From the NCBI RefSeq assembly GCF_900130045.1, contig NZ_FQXT01000002.1, forward strand, positions 744,001 to 808,000: a DNA stretch of 64,000 nucleotides, written 5' to 3'. The notes beneath the pieces were generated by a model. That model was not told where the DNA came from and made no database searches. It worked only from the letters and a program-made list of their open reading frames with translations. Positions 1 through 7,827 of this stretch are shown piece after piece. How positions within the stretch are numbered: the first letter of the stretch is position 1; the number at the start of each line of letters is the position of its first letter. The position numbers were made by a program, and so were the translations under genes. The stretch is from Leeuwenhoekiella palythoae (GTDB taxonomy: Bacteria; Bacteroidota; Bacteroidia; Flavobacteriales; Flavobacteriaceae).

Positions 1-1
1 A

Positions 2-427
2 CCGTGGCGCTTTAAAGTTTTTAGAGAGGATTCACTCAGCGTACTCGCTGAATTTATAGAGAAAGCCTACACGACTACCACTCCTGAACATCAATTTTCT
101 GCATTTAAGCTGAAAAAAACGCTTGAAAAAGTGACCACAAGTGCAGCGGTCATTGTGATCTGTATGCAGCGTGATCCTAAAGAGAGCGTTCCTGAATGGG
201 AAGAAGTGGCTGCTACTGCGATGGCTGTACAGAATCTATGGCTTATGACGGGAGAATTAGGCCTTGGTGGCTATTGGAGTTCGCCGGGTTATAGAACAGC
301 TATGCATACAGAACTAAAGCTAAATACTGGTGAAGAATGCTTAGGGTTCTTTTATTTAGGCGCGTATAAAGAAGAGCCGCTTGCTGGAGAGCGCGACGCT
401 ATTGAAGATAAAACAGTTTGGTTTTAA
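2..427 (+). CDS. Nitroreductase family protein (5' end outside window)
   Basis: This is the C-terminal part of an FMN-dependent nitroreductase-fold oxidoreductase. The frame is open from base 2, so the gene starts upstream of the window; the GTG at 131 is internal. The visible N-terminal residues PWRFKVF match the family's substrate/FMN-proximal 'PWRF' segment. The central LWLMTGELGLGGYWSSP and the C-terminal ECLGFFYLGAY are typical of the family's last helix and strand. The native substrate cannot be read from sequence; nitroreductases reduce nitroaromatics, quinones or flavins with NAD(P)H. It converges on the amidohydrolase gene, and the gap between them carries a repeat element at 434-530. 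The family is sure, the exact role is not. Confidence 0.85.
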   Translation, partial: PWRFKVFREDSLSVLAEFIEKAYTTTTPEHQFSAFKLKKTLEKVTTSAAVIVICMQRDPKESVPEWEEVAATAMAVQNLWLMTGELGLGGYWSSPGYRTAMHTELKLNTGEECLGFFYLGAYKEEPLAGERDAIEDKTVWF

Positions 428-433
428 AATTTA

Positions 434-530
434 TTGGCACTGCCAAAGGGTTTAATACTCAGAGGCTTGCTTAGAAATTGAAACGTGTTTCCAATTAATA
501 ATGTCTCTCTGGTTTGCCCTGAGGTGGTTT
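434..530. repeat. Intergenic repeat, copy A (second copy at 35750-35843)
   Basis: About 97 bp that align by eye with 35750-35843 in the same orientation. Both begin with the near-palindrome TTGGCACYGCCAA followed by ARGGTTT. Both share a central TTGAAA and end in TTGCC(C)TGAGGTRGTTT. The first 50 bases match at 36 positions, and the ends are best conserved. Both copies lie a few bases beyond the stop codon of a minus-strand gene: here the amidohydrolase, in copy B the response regulator. The function is unknown; it could be a dispersed non-coding element or a small RNA. Confidence 0.6.
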
Positions 531-553
531 ACTTAAAAGGTGGGGGGTGGAAA

Positions 554-1825
554 TTATTCTTTAATTACCTCACCTGCTTTCATTACAAAAGTCACCTCAT
601 TTAGGGTATTGATATTTTGAAGAGGGTCTTCGTCAACTGCGATGATGTCTGCTTTAAAGCCTGCTGCTAATTGCCCCAGCGCATCTTCAGCTTTGAGTAC
701 TTTAGCAGTCTCAATAGTTGCAGATTGAATCGCTTCCATCGGGGTCATACCGGCCTCAACCATATATCCAAATTCTTTAGCATTCTCCCCGTGCGGAAAC
801 ACACCGGCATCGGTCCCGAAGGCGATATTGACTCCTTTGTTGTATGCCATCGCGAAGGTCTTTTGAAGTTGTGGTCCTATCTCTAATGCTTTAGGGACGA
901 TCACTGCAGGGTAGTAGTCTTTTATTTTTGCCTTTTCTGCGACATATTTACCAGCACTTAAAGTAGGTATATAGTAGGTGTTGTGCTTTTTCATTAAATC
1001 TGCAGTCTCTTCACTCATTAAAGTGCCGTGCTCAATGGTCTTTACACCTGCTCGCACGGCGCGCTGCATTCCTTCGTCTCCGTGTGCGTGAGCAGCCACT
1101 TGCAAATCATAATCTTTACCAGTGGTCACGATAGCTTCAATCTCTTCTTCAGTAAACTGAGGATTCTGACCATTTTTTGCTACACTTAAAACGCCACCGG
1201 TTGCGGTGATTTTAATCCAATCGGCACCGTTTTTATAACGCTGTCTTACCGCTTTACGGGCGTCATCTACATTGTTCACAACACCTTCTTTGGGTCCCGG
1301 ATCGCCCATTAGATCTTTGCGGTATCCGTTTGTAGGATCAGCATGCCCGCCAGTGGTGCCAATCGCTTTTTCGGCGGTGAAAATTCGTGGACCCAATACT
1401 TTTCCTGTATTTATCGCATTGCGTAGCGAGACATTTACACCGCTGCCGCCAAGATCCCTAATTGTGGTAAATCCAGCATTTAAGGTGCGTAATGCAAGCT
1501 CTTGCGCTTTGTAAGCGATGTCTGCTTCATTAAGTGTAAAACCTTCTAGGTAACGCGTAGGACTGGTTTCGGTTTCAATATGAACGTGTAAATCAGCAAA
1601 ACCAGGAAGTACAACTTTGTCTTTTAAATCTATGACCTTTCCGGCACCAGATTCATATCCATCAATTACATCTTCAATTTCATCTCCCGAAACGATAATC
1701 GTTTGTTCATTTAGGACTTTTCCGTTTTTGGTGTCAACGAGTTTACCTACGTGTAAATACGTTTTTTGAGCAAAAGCAATATTACTTAAAAGAGCTAATG
1801 CCAGCGAGAGAAGTGTGATGCGCAT
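554..1825 (-). CDS. Secreted metal-dependent amidohydrolase
   Basis: A 423-residue member of the amidohydrolase superfamily (imidazolonepropionase/Xaa-Pro dipeptidase-like branch). It has an N-terminal signal peptide (MRITLLSLALALLSNIAFAQ), so it is probably periplasmic. Visible motifs are VVLPGFADLHVHIE (HxH metal ligands of the first strand), the WIKITATGG segment carrying the usual metal-bridging lysine, VAAHAHGDEG and TIEHGTL (further His ligands), and AFGTDAGVFPHG (late catalytic Asp). The C-terminal LAAGFKADIIAVDEDPLQN is the typical return to the beta-sandwich domain. The substrate cannot be called; relatives cleave dipeptides or cyclic amides. It lies 12 bp downstream of the DegT gene on the same strand and may be co-transcribed with it. 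Confidence 0.85.
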   Translation of the reverse strand: MRITLLSLALALLSNIAFAQKTYLHVGKLVDTKNGKVLNEQTIIVSGDEIEDVIDGYESGAGKVIDLKDKVVLPGFADLHVHIETETSPTRYLEGFTLNEADIAYKAQELALRTLNAGFTTIRDLGGSGVNVSLRNAINTGKVLGPRIFTAEKAIGTTGGHADPTNGYRKDLMGDPGPKEGVVNNVDDARKAVRQRYKNGADWIKITATGGVLSVAKNGQNPQFTEEEIEAIVTTGKDYDLQVAAHAHGDEGMQRAVRAGVKTIEHGTLMSEETADLMKKHNTYYIPTLSAGKYVAEKAKIKDYYPAVIVPKALEIGPQLQKTFAMAYNKGVNIAFGTDAGVFPHGENAKEFGYMVEAGMTPMEAIQSATIETAKVLKAEDALGQLAAGFKADIIAVDEDPLQNINTLNEVTFVMKAGEVIKE

Positions 1826-1837
1826 GTGGATAGTTGT

Positions 1838-2971
1838 TTAATCGATAAATTCTAAGATTTTAGTTACAATATACTCAATTTGCTCATTATCTAGCTCAGA
1901 ATGCATTGGTAATGAGATCACTTCTTTCACTAATTGATTGGTAATGCTAAAATCTTCTTCATTATAACGAGCATCAGCATAAGCTTTCTGTTTATGCAGC
2001 GGAATAGGGTAATACACTCCGCAAGGAATATCGTTAGCATTTAAGTGTTTTACAAGAGCGTCACGATCTACGCCTTGCAAACGCAAAGTGTATTGGTGAA
2101 AAACGTGCGCGTTAGGATCACCGCTTACGATGTTTGGTGTAATTACTTTAGGATGGTCTTCTAGATGCTCAGTATATTTAAGTGCAGCAGCTCTTCTTCG
2201 GGCATTGTAGTTATCAAGGTGCGGAAGCTTAGCGCGCAATACTGCCGCCTGAATAGAATCTAATCTTGAGTTCACACCTACGACATCGTGATGATAGCGC
2301 TCATACATCCCGTGATTTACAATACCTCTAATGGTGTGTGCTAAAGCATCGTCATTTGTAAAAATTGCACCGCCATCTCCGTAGCAACCTAGATTTTTGG
2401 AAGGAAAAAATGAAGTGCTCCCCACGTGACCAATGGTTCCGGTTTTAGAAGTTGATCCGTCTTTATGCTTGTAATCAGCGCCGATGGCTTGGGCATTGTC
2501 TTCAATTACAAAAAGATTATGCTCCTCGGCAAGTTCAAGTAACGCATCCATATTTGCAACCTGACCAAAAAGATGCACAGGAACAATCGCCTTAGTTTTT
2601 GGAGTAATGGCTTTTTTTACCGCTTCAATATCAATATTAAAATCAACAGGATCCACATCAACTAAGACCGGTGTTAACTGAAGCAACGCAATTACTTCAA
2701 CGGTAGCTGCAAATGTAAAATCAGCTGTGATCACTTCATCTCCCGGTTTTAGCCCAAGTCCCATCATTGCGATTTGCAAAGCGTCAGTTCCGTTAGCACA
2801 AGGAATCACATGCTTTACATTCAGGTAGTCTTCTAAATCTTTCTGAAAACCGTGTACTTCTGGTCCGTTGATAAACGCAGTTGTGTCTATTACTTCTTGA
2901 ATGGTTCTGTTTACTTGTTCTTTTATAGGTTCGTATTGACCTTTAAGGTCAACCATTTGTATTTTTCTCAT
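1838..2971 (-). CDS. DegT/DnrJ/EryC1/StrS family aminotransferase
   Basis: A 377-residue PLP-dependent sugar aminotransferase-type enzyme. The PLP lysine is Lys192 in SFFPSKNLGCYGDGG. The cofactor-binding Asp is in EDNAQAIGA (about residues 157-164), and GTDAL (61-65) is the phosphate-loop region. The length fits the family. Members transfer an amino group from glutamate to a keto sugar nucleotide for surface polysaccharide or LPS. The divergent neighbour is waaA, a lipid A-core gene, which agrees with a cell-envelope role but does not fix the substrate. No other sugar-nucleotide genes are adjacent. Confidence 0.88.
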   Translation of the reverse strand: MRKIQMVDLKGQYEPIKEQVNRTIQEVIDTTAFINGPEVHGFQKDLEDYLNVKHVIPCANGTDALQIAMMGLGLKPGDEVITADFTFAATVEVIALLQLTPVLVDVDPVDFNIDIEAVKKAITPKTKAIVPVHLFGQVANMDALLELAEEHNLFVIEDNAQAIGADYKHKDGSTSKTGTIGHVGSTSFFPSKNLGCYGDGGAIFTNDDALAHTIRGIVNHGMYERYHHDVVGVNSRLDSIQAAVLRAKLPHLDNYNARRRAAALKYTEHLEDHPKVITPNIVSGDPNAHVFHQYTLRLQGVDRDALVKHLNANDIPCGVYYPIPLHKQKAYADARYNEEDFSITNQLVKEVISLPMHSELDNEQIEYIVTKILEFID

Positions 2972-3108
2972 AGCTGAATCTTACGCCGAATACCTTTTTC
3001 AAAACCCTTTGAAGTTGTGGGAGTTTGTGTAAATCGACTTTTATTTTAGTGTTACAAAATTACGAAATCTAGCCGCTTTAGCCAATGTATTTTTTAGGTA
3101 GAAAAGGC

Positions 3109-3116
3109 TACTTTTG
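3109..3116 (+). promoter_or_regulatory. Bacteroidota -7 box for waaA
   Basis: TACTTTTG matches the TAnnTTTG -7 consensus of the Bacteroidota primary sigma factor. It lies 7 bp before the ATG at 3124 and inside the upstream in-frame extension that would start at 3085. That argues for the downstream start and a very short leader. A clear -33 TTG is not evident. Confidence 0.5.
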
Positions 3117-3123
3117 TGTCCTT

Positions 3124-4365
3124 ATGCGCCACTTGTATTCCCTTTTGATCAGCTTGTTTCATGCGTTGCTTCCGGTGTTGGGAGTGTTTGTAAAATCCTT
3201 GAAAGAATTCTATCAAGTTCGGCGTGGTATTTTTAATGTTTTAGAGGAAAAACTATCAGCTCAAGATCAAACGATCTGGGTGCACGCCGCTTCTCTAGGA
3301 GAGTATGAGCAAGCCGTTCCTGTTCTAGAAGAGCTTCGGGCGAAGTACGAAGACTATAAAATTGTACTTACTTTTTTTTCGCCTTCAGGCTATACCGTAA
3401 AGAAAGCAACACCGCTGGCTGATGTAGTGACTTATTTGCCATTAGACACCTCAAGAAATGCTCAGTGCTTTTTAAAACTGGTAAAACCAGAACTAGCAAT
3501 TTTTATAAAGTATGAGTTTTGGCCCAATTACCTCAATACCCTTCACAAATTAAAAGTGCCTACGCTTTTGGTTTCTGGAATATTTAGAGCTGATCAGCCG
3601 TTTTTTAAGTTTTATGGTCGGTGGATGACACAGTCGCTACGGGCTTTTGACTATTTTTTTCTTCAAAACGCGTCTTCTTTAAATCAATTGCAGCAATTGG
3701 GTTTTAAGAATGCTGAAGTGAGTGGCGATACCCGTTTTGACCGGGTGCATCGTCAATTGAGTTATGATAATTTTCTACAGGAAATCGAGCGTTTTAAAGG
3801 AACTGACCTTTTGTTAGTTTGCGGAAGTACCTGGCCTGAAGACATTGCTTTGCTGTCGGGTTTTATAAATACCGCAAGCGGAATCAAAATTTTGATCGCT
3901 CCGCATAAAGTGGATAAAGACCGCATACAGGAATTAGAACAAGTTTTAAAAAGGCCTTCTAAGCGCTTTTCAGATCTTCAATCTGATAAAAACTTTGATG
4001 CAGATGTTTTAATTGTTGATGCTATAGGTTTTTTATCTAAGATCTATGCTTATGCTGATCTTGCCTATGTAGGCGGCGCAGCGGGAACCACCGGTTTGCA
4101 TAATATATTAGAGCCTGCAACCTTTGGAGTGCCCATCATCACAGGGATCCACATCGAAAAATTTCCGGAAGCTCAAGATCTGAGAACCTTAGCCGGACTA
4201 TTTACTGTTGCGAATGTTGAAGAAACTACTGCGCTGCTTCAGAAATTGACGACTGATGCCAATTTCAGACTAAAAACAGGAATCATCTCTGGTAATTTTA
4301 TCTCGAACAACACCGGTGCAACGCCTAAGATTATGGCTTATATAGATCAGACGCTGACGGCTTGA
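3124..4365 (+). CDS. waaA: 3-deoxy-D-manno-octulosonic acid (Kdo) transferase
   Basis: Kdo transferase (KdtA/WaaA, GT30) of about 413 residues that attaches Kdo to lipid A precursor at the inner membrane. An N-terminal hydrophobic stretch (LYSLLISLFHALLPVLGVFV) is the usual membrane anchor. Family landmarks are WVHAASLGEYEQ with the catalytic Glu, ILTFFSPSGY, YLPLD, KYEFWPN and the C-terminal GGAAGTTGLHNILEPATFGVPIITG nucleotide-sugar loop. An in-frame ATG at 3085 would add 13 residues, but a -7 box sits inside that stretch, so I chose 3124. Its 3' end overlaps the convergent DUF2461 gene by 19 bp. Confidence 0.93.
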   Translation: MRHLYSLLISLFHALLPVLGVFVKSLKEFYQVRRGIFNVLEEKLSAQDQTIWVHAASLGEYEQAVPVLEELRAKYEDYKIVLTFFSPSGYTVKKATPLADVVTYLPLDTSRNAQCFLKLVKPELAIFIKYEFWPNYLNTLHKLKVPTLLVSGIFRADQPFFKFYGRWMTQSLRAFDYFFLQNASSLNQLQQLGFKNAEVSGDTRFDRVHRQLSYDNFLQEIERFKGTDLLLVCGSTWPEDIALLSGFINTASGIKILIAPHKVDKDRIQELEQVLKRPSKRFSDLQSDKNFDADVLIVDAIGFLSKIYAYADLAYVGGAAGTTGLHNILEPATFGVPIITGIHIEKFPEAQDLRTLAGLFTVANVEETTALLQKLTTDANFRLKTGIISGNFISNNTGATPKIMAYIDQTLTA

Positions 4366-5003
4366 TTTAAATAGGTTCTAAACGGAAGCATTTCTTTATA
4401 GATCTTTATGACCTGATTATCAAAGTCAGCACTCATTACTGTTTTTTGAGTTAGATTATGTTGAACTGCAAAAGTCTTGCGGCGCAGCAAATCTATATGT
4501 TCGTGATCTTGCGAGAAACCTTTAGGTGCTGTTTGGAGACTGTCACCGTCATCTACAAGATTTCCAAAGACTTCTTTAAAGCTAGGTTTGTTGAGAATAG
4601 CTTTTAATTCCTCACCATTGTAGTCGATCGCTTGTCTAATACTTTTAAGTAAAGCAGATTTGGGTTTGTAAAAACCACCGGCAATAAAACTCTCTGAAGT
4701 GCCTAGGTGGATATAAAAATCTCCCTGTTTGGTTTCCTGATCTAAACCTGCACCAAAATGATCTTTATAAATGGGTTTGTTAGGGTGGTAAAGCAAATTA
4801 TTATTTATTCTGTTGATCGCTTTTTTGCCTGGAGTGTGCGTGTAATTAGGATCGATCTCACTCAATTTTAAATCCATTTGCGTGAGCCATTCAATATAAG
4901 AATCTCTGATCTCGTGATACCATTTTCGGTTATCATCCATCCATTCTTTTGCATTGTTTTTTTGCAAAGCTCTTAAAAACGCATATAAATTCTGAAAATT
5001 CAT
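4347..5003 (-). CDS. DUF2461 domain-containing protein
   Basis: A 218-residue protein of the DUF2461/TIGR02453 family, recognised from the N-terminal FLRALQKNNAKEWMDDNRKWYHEIR, the INRINNNLLYHPNKPIYKDHFGA segment and YIHLGTSESFIAGGFYKP. No signal peptide or membrane segment is seen, so it is probably cytoplasmic. The biochemical role of the family is not established as far as I know. It overlaps convergently with the end of waaA and stands alone. Confidence 0.85.
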   Translation of the reverse strand: MNFQNLYAFLRALQKNNAKEWMDDNRKWYHEIRDSYIEWLTQMDLKLSEIDPNYTHTPGKKAINRINNNLLYHPNKPIYKDHFGAGLDQETKQGDFYIHLGTSESFIAGGFYKPKSALLKSIRQAIDYNGEELKAILNKPSFKEVFGNLVDDGDSLQTAPKGFSQDHEHIDLLRRKTFAVQHNLTQKTVMSADFDNQVIKIYKEMLPFRTYLNQAVSV

Positions 5004-5128
5004 CTTTTTCGGTTAAAGGTACTGTTCTCAAGAGGTACGCCCTGCTAAACTATTCTGCTTTAACGCATTATTTAGAATTTTTAGCAATCATTTATCAATT
5101 CTTTTAAAATACCAAAGGCATTTCTATC

Positions 5129-5136
5129 TAGATTTG
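5129..5136 (+). promoter_or_regulatory. -7 box upstream of the first small lipoprotein
   Basis: TAGATTTG fits TAnnTTTG and lies 23 bp before the ATG at 5160. No convincing -33 element is seen. It probably drives both 5160 and 5383. Confidence 0.5.
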
Positions 5137-5159
5137 CCCTTCAACCAAATCATGAAATT

Positions 5160-5375
5160 ATGAAAAAAGTAATTGGAATTTTTGTTTTAGGTCTTTTAGC
5201 ATTTAACACCTACTCGTGTAGAGAACAGGAAGAAAAAGAAACTGTAGTCGTTAAAGAAGTAGAAGTTGAGAAAGACGATGAAGGAATTCTAGAACGTACA
5301 GCAAAAAAAGTAGATGCTGAAGTCAATAAGGAGATTGACGAAGAAATTGAAAATATTGGTGATGATAACAAATAA
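5160..5375 (+). CDS. Small acidic lipoprotein
   Basis: A 71-residue protein with a hydrophobic signal ending in a lipobox (FNTYSC, lipidated Cys20), then REQEEKET and a highly charged, mostly Glu/Lys/Asp mature part ending ENIGDDNK. It is likely a membrane-anchored lipoprotein with a charged, perhaps helical, tail. No domain is recognised. It is the first of four small proteins in this region (5160, 5383, 8617, 9072) that share the post-lipobox start C-R-E. An upstream ATG at 5152 reads into TGA after two codons, which fixes this start. Confidence 0.7.
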   Translation: MKKVIGIFVLGLLAFNTYSCREQEEKETVVVKEVEVEKDDEGILERTAKKVDAEVNKEIDEEIENIGDDNK

Positions 5376-5382
5376 TATAAAG

Positions 5383-5619
5383 ATGAAAAAGATAAGTTTT
5401 TTAGCAAGTCTTCTTTTAGTGGTTTCTATTTCATTCACGGCATGTCGTGAGCAAAGTGAAAAGGAAAAACTTGTAGAAGAAATGAAAGAAGAAGGAGCTG
5501 AGATTGATACCAAAACAGACGATGATGGTAATTATAAGATCAAAATGGAGTCTGAAGAAAAAGAGGTAAAGATTAAAGAAGATGCAGACGGAGATACTAA
5601 AATAAAAGTAGACTACTAA
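5383..5619 (+). CDS. Small acidic lipoprotein
   Basis: 78 residues from the ATG at 5383. An in-frame upstream start at 5314 would put 23 basic residues before the signal peptide and overlap the previous gene, so I rejected it. The signal KKISFLASLLLVVSISFTAC ends in a lipobox, and the mature part begins CREQSEKEK. It then carries a charged repeat-like pattern (DDDGNYKIKMESEEKEVKIKEDADGDTKIKVDY) with alternating strand-like spacing. The function is unknown. It starts 7 bp after 5160's stop and is probably co-transcribed with it; a clear terminator follows. Confidence 0.7.
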   Translation: MKKISFLASLLLVVSISFTACREQSEKEKLVEEMKEEGAEIDTKTDDDGNYKIKMESEEKEVKIKEDADGDTKIKVDY

Positions 5620-5647
5620 TCAGCATCTGACAACAAACAACAAACTA

Positions 5648-5677
5648 AAATCCACCGTGTATACGGTGGATTTTTTT
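5648..5677 (+). terminator. Rho-independent terminator
   Basis: The stem AAATCCACCGT / ACGGTGGATTT with loop GTAT is followed by a T run. It ends the two-lipoprotein transcript; the opposite strand faces the end of the S24 regulator gene and could also use it. Confidence 0.85.
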
Positions 5678-5703
5678 GTTTTATAGTATAATTCTCGAGA
5701 AAA

Positions 5704-6471
5704 TTATTTGAGGTTGCGCATTTGACTTTTAAGTTCTTCCATACCTTGCTGTAATTCTTTGAGTAAACTACTCTCAGAAGGAGAGTCTAAGTGAAAGGTA
5801 AGTTTACTGTTTACCTGCCATAACTCTTGAATATCGCTCACTTGAACTTCAAATGGCAAATATTCTTGATTGAGTGAAATGAGCAACACCTTTGAAGGGT
5901 CTGGCAATTTCTGAAGCTTTTTTACGACCACCGCATCCGGTAAAACCACCACATATACTCTATTTGTAGAAGCTTCGTCCATACTGGCGATAGCTTTCCC
6001 CAAAACCCAGTCATCGGGCATAAAATTAGGGAGCATACTATCTCCTTCAATTTGAAAGCCACGGTAAGTGGCATTGCGATATTGAGGTAAAGGAAGATCA
6101 AAAGCAGGAAGCTGTTGATACCAGTCTACATCTTGAACATTATGTGGGTATCCCGCTGCAGCTTTCTGATTCACCATTACAAGATTTTCGTTGTCGGCAA
6201 GATCAACCGTCACCACTTTAGGGCTCACATCACCTTTACCAGCGTGCAACAATTTTTGATTGCTGTACCCGAATAACCATAAGGGATTAATATTGTAAAG
6301 CCGTAATAATTCGGTGACTACCTGACCAGAAAGTTTAGTTCTACCACGCTCGATGTCTGCAGTTGAATTTTTGATGCCTAAAGCTTCGGCAAATTCTGAT
6401 TGCGTAAGGTTTTGTTCTTCGCGCACTTGCTTAAAACGACGAATGTCGCCAGATACTTCATTGATTCCCAT
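5704..6471 (-). CDS. XRE-type repressor with S24 (LexA-like) autocleavage domain
   Basis: 255 residues from the ATG at 6471; a longer reading frame to 6531 would run through the operator region and is rejected. The N-terminal helix-turn-helix (about residues 12-66, QNLTQSEFAEALGIKNSTADIERG) is followed by a linker with an Ala-Gly cleavage-type site (KAAAGY, A106-G107). The S24 peptidase fold carries the Ser-Lys dyad: GDSM (Ser145) and VVVKKL (Lys184). These are the features of LexA/CI-type repressors that cleave themselves when RecA is activated. It is divergent from the radical-SAM/DUF4130 genes with four related operator-like sites between them, so it probably represses that cassette and itself. 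RecA control is inferred. Confidence 0.85.
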   Translation of the reverse strand: MGINEVSGDIRRFKQVREEQNLTQSEFAEALGIKNSTADIERGRTKLSGQVVTELLRLYNINPLWLFGYSNQKLLHAGKGDVSPKVVTVDLADNENLVMVNQKAAAGYPHNVQDVDWYQQLPAFDLPLPQYRNATYRGFQIEGDSMLPNFMPDDWVLGKAIASMDEASTNRVYVVVLPDAVVVKKLQKLPDPSKVLLISLNQEYLPFEVQVSDIQELWQVNSKLTFHLDSPSESSLLKELQQGMEELKSQMRNLK

Positions 6472-6490
6472 AGCGTAAAAATAAAATAAT

Positions 6491-6565
6491 TCGGAATAAA
6501 TCCGATTTAAAGATAGGAAAAAATCCATCAATAGGAAAAATTCTTTATTTTTGTAAAAATTCCTA
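6491..6565. promoter_or_regulatory. Four operator-like sites GGA-N5-TCC with -7 box of the radical-SAM gene
   Basis: Site 1 (6493-6503) is GGA-ATAAA-TCC inside the perfect palindrome TCGGAATAAATCCGA. Site 2 (6516-6526) is GGA-AAAAA-TCC. Site 3 (6534-6544) is GGA-AAAAT-TCT. Site 4 (6553-6563) is GTA-AAAAT-TCC. Starts are 23, 18 and 19 bp apart. The -7 box TATTTTTG (6546-6553) lies between sites 3 and 4, so occupancy would block it. The ATG of the downstream gene is at 6568. They are likely the binding sites of the divergent S24 regulator. Confidence 0.6.
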
Positions 6566-6567
6566 CT

Positions 6568-7827
6568 ATGAATTTTGAACGAATAAAAGAAAAATTAAAT
6601 ATTCTTGCTGATGCAGCAAAATATGATGTCTCGTGTTCCTCTAGTGGAAGCAAGCGTCAGAATACTTCTAAAGGTTTAGGGGATAGTTCCGGAATGGGAA
6701 TCTGCCACAGTTATACTGAAGATGGCCGGTGTATTTCCCTCCTTAAAATCTTACTTACCAATCATTGCATTTTTGATTGCGCTTATTGCGTGAGCCGAAA
6801 GAGCAATGATATCAAGCGCGCTGCTTTTAAGATTCAAGAAGTGGTAGATCTTACGATCAATTTTTACCGCCGTAACTATATTGAAGGTTTATTTCTAAGC
6901 AGTGGTATTTTCTCAAGTCCAGATCATACGATGGAGCGGCTGATTGCGGTGGCCAAAAAGTTGCGTTTAGAAGAAAATTTTAACGGTTACATTCATTTAA
7001 AATCTATTCCCGGGTGCAGTGACGAACTAATGCGTGAAGCCGGTTTGTATGCCGATAGACTTTCGATCAATATTGAGATTCCCACAGTTTCCGGACTCAA
7101 ATTATTGGCTCCTGAAAAGAATCATAAGGATTTCATCAAACCTATGGAAAAGGTCAAGAATGAAATTTTACAGTATCAGGAAGATAAAAAACTCTCCCGA
7201 AAAACGCCTATTTATGCACCTGCCGGACAAAGCACGCAAATGATTGTAGGTGCAACGGGGGAGAGTGATAAGGATATTATGTATTCTGCTGTGCATTATT
7301 ATAGCACCTATAAAATGAAGCGTGTGTACTACTCAGGTTATGTGCCGGTCTTAAAAGATGAGCGCCTGCCGGCGTTAGGAACTGAGGTGCCTATGCTGAG
7401 AGAAAATAGATTATATCAAACAGATTGGTTACTCCGGTTTTATGGTTTTGATGTACGCGAATTATTAAATAAAGAGTATCCCAATTTAGATGTGGACATC
7501 GATCCTAAATTGAGTTGGGCTTTGCGCAATATGCATCTGTTTCCGGTTGATGTCAATACTGCCGAAAAACGAATGCTTGCCCGGATACCGGGATTGGGGA
7601 TGAAATCTGTATACAAGATCTTAAACGCCAGAAAATACCGAAGATTGAATTGGGAGAATTTAAAAGCCATTGGCATCGCATTTAACCGAGCTAAATATTT
7701 TATGATCTGTGATTCCCGCGACTGGGAACGACGGGATCTAGAGCCGGCACGTATTAAAAGTATGATTCTTCAAAGTTCTCAAAGTAAGTATCAGAAAATG
7801 TATAATAATCAGCTAACCTTGTTTTAA
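6568..7827 (+). CDS. Putative DNA modification/repair radical SAM protein
   Basis: A 419-residue radical SAM protein of the TIGR03916 type (radical SAM enzymes linked to uracil-DNA-glycosylase-like proteins). The 4Fe-4S cysteines are C67, C71 and C74 in CIFDCAYC. The N-terminus has the family's conserved YDVSCSSSGS segment. Near the C-terminus, ARIPGLGMKSVYKIL is a helix-hairpin-helix DNA-binding motif. The chemistry and substrate are not known. Its stop overlaps the next start by one base (TAATG), so the two are translationally coupled. The promoter lies in the S24 operator array, which suggests induction on DNA damage. Confidence 0.88.
   Translation: MNFERIKEKLNILADAAKYDVSCSSSGSKRQNTSKGLGDSSGMGICHSYTEDGRCISLLKILLTNHCIFDCAYCVSRKSNDIKRAAFKIQEVVDLTINFYRRNYIEGLFLSSGIFSSPDHTMERLIAVAKKLRLEENFNGYIHLKSIPGCSDELMREAGLYADRLSINIEIPTVSGLKLLAPEKNHKDFIKPMEKVKNEILQYQEDKKLSRKTPIYAPAGQSTQMIVGATGESDKDIMYSAVHYYSTYKMKRVYYSGYVPVLKDERLPALGTEVPMLRENRLYQTDWLLRFYGFDVRELLNKEYPNLDVDIDPKLSWALRNMHLFPVDVNTAEKRMLARIPGLGMKSVYKILNARKYRRLNWENLKAIGIAFNRAKYFMICDSRDWERRDLEPARIKSMILQSSQSKYQKMYNNQLTLF

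Noticed and set aside
3085-3123. Upstream ATG of waaA at 3085
   Set aside because: The extension covers a -7 box and adds no conserved residues; 3124 starts at the usual membrane anchor.
5210-5513. Minus-strand open frames opposite the lipoprotein genes
   Set aside because: Serine-rich shadows of acidic coding repeats; no start signal or family.
6472-6531. N-terminal extension of the S24 regulator to 6531
   Set aside because: It would be encoded by the operator array itself and precedes a normal XRE start.
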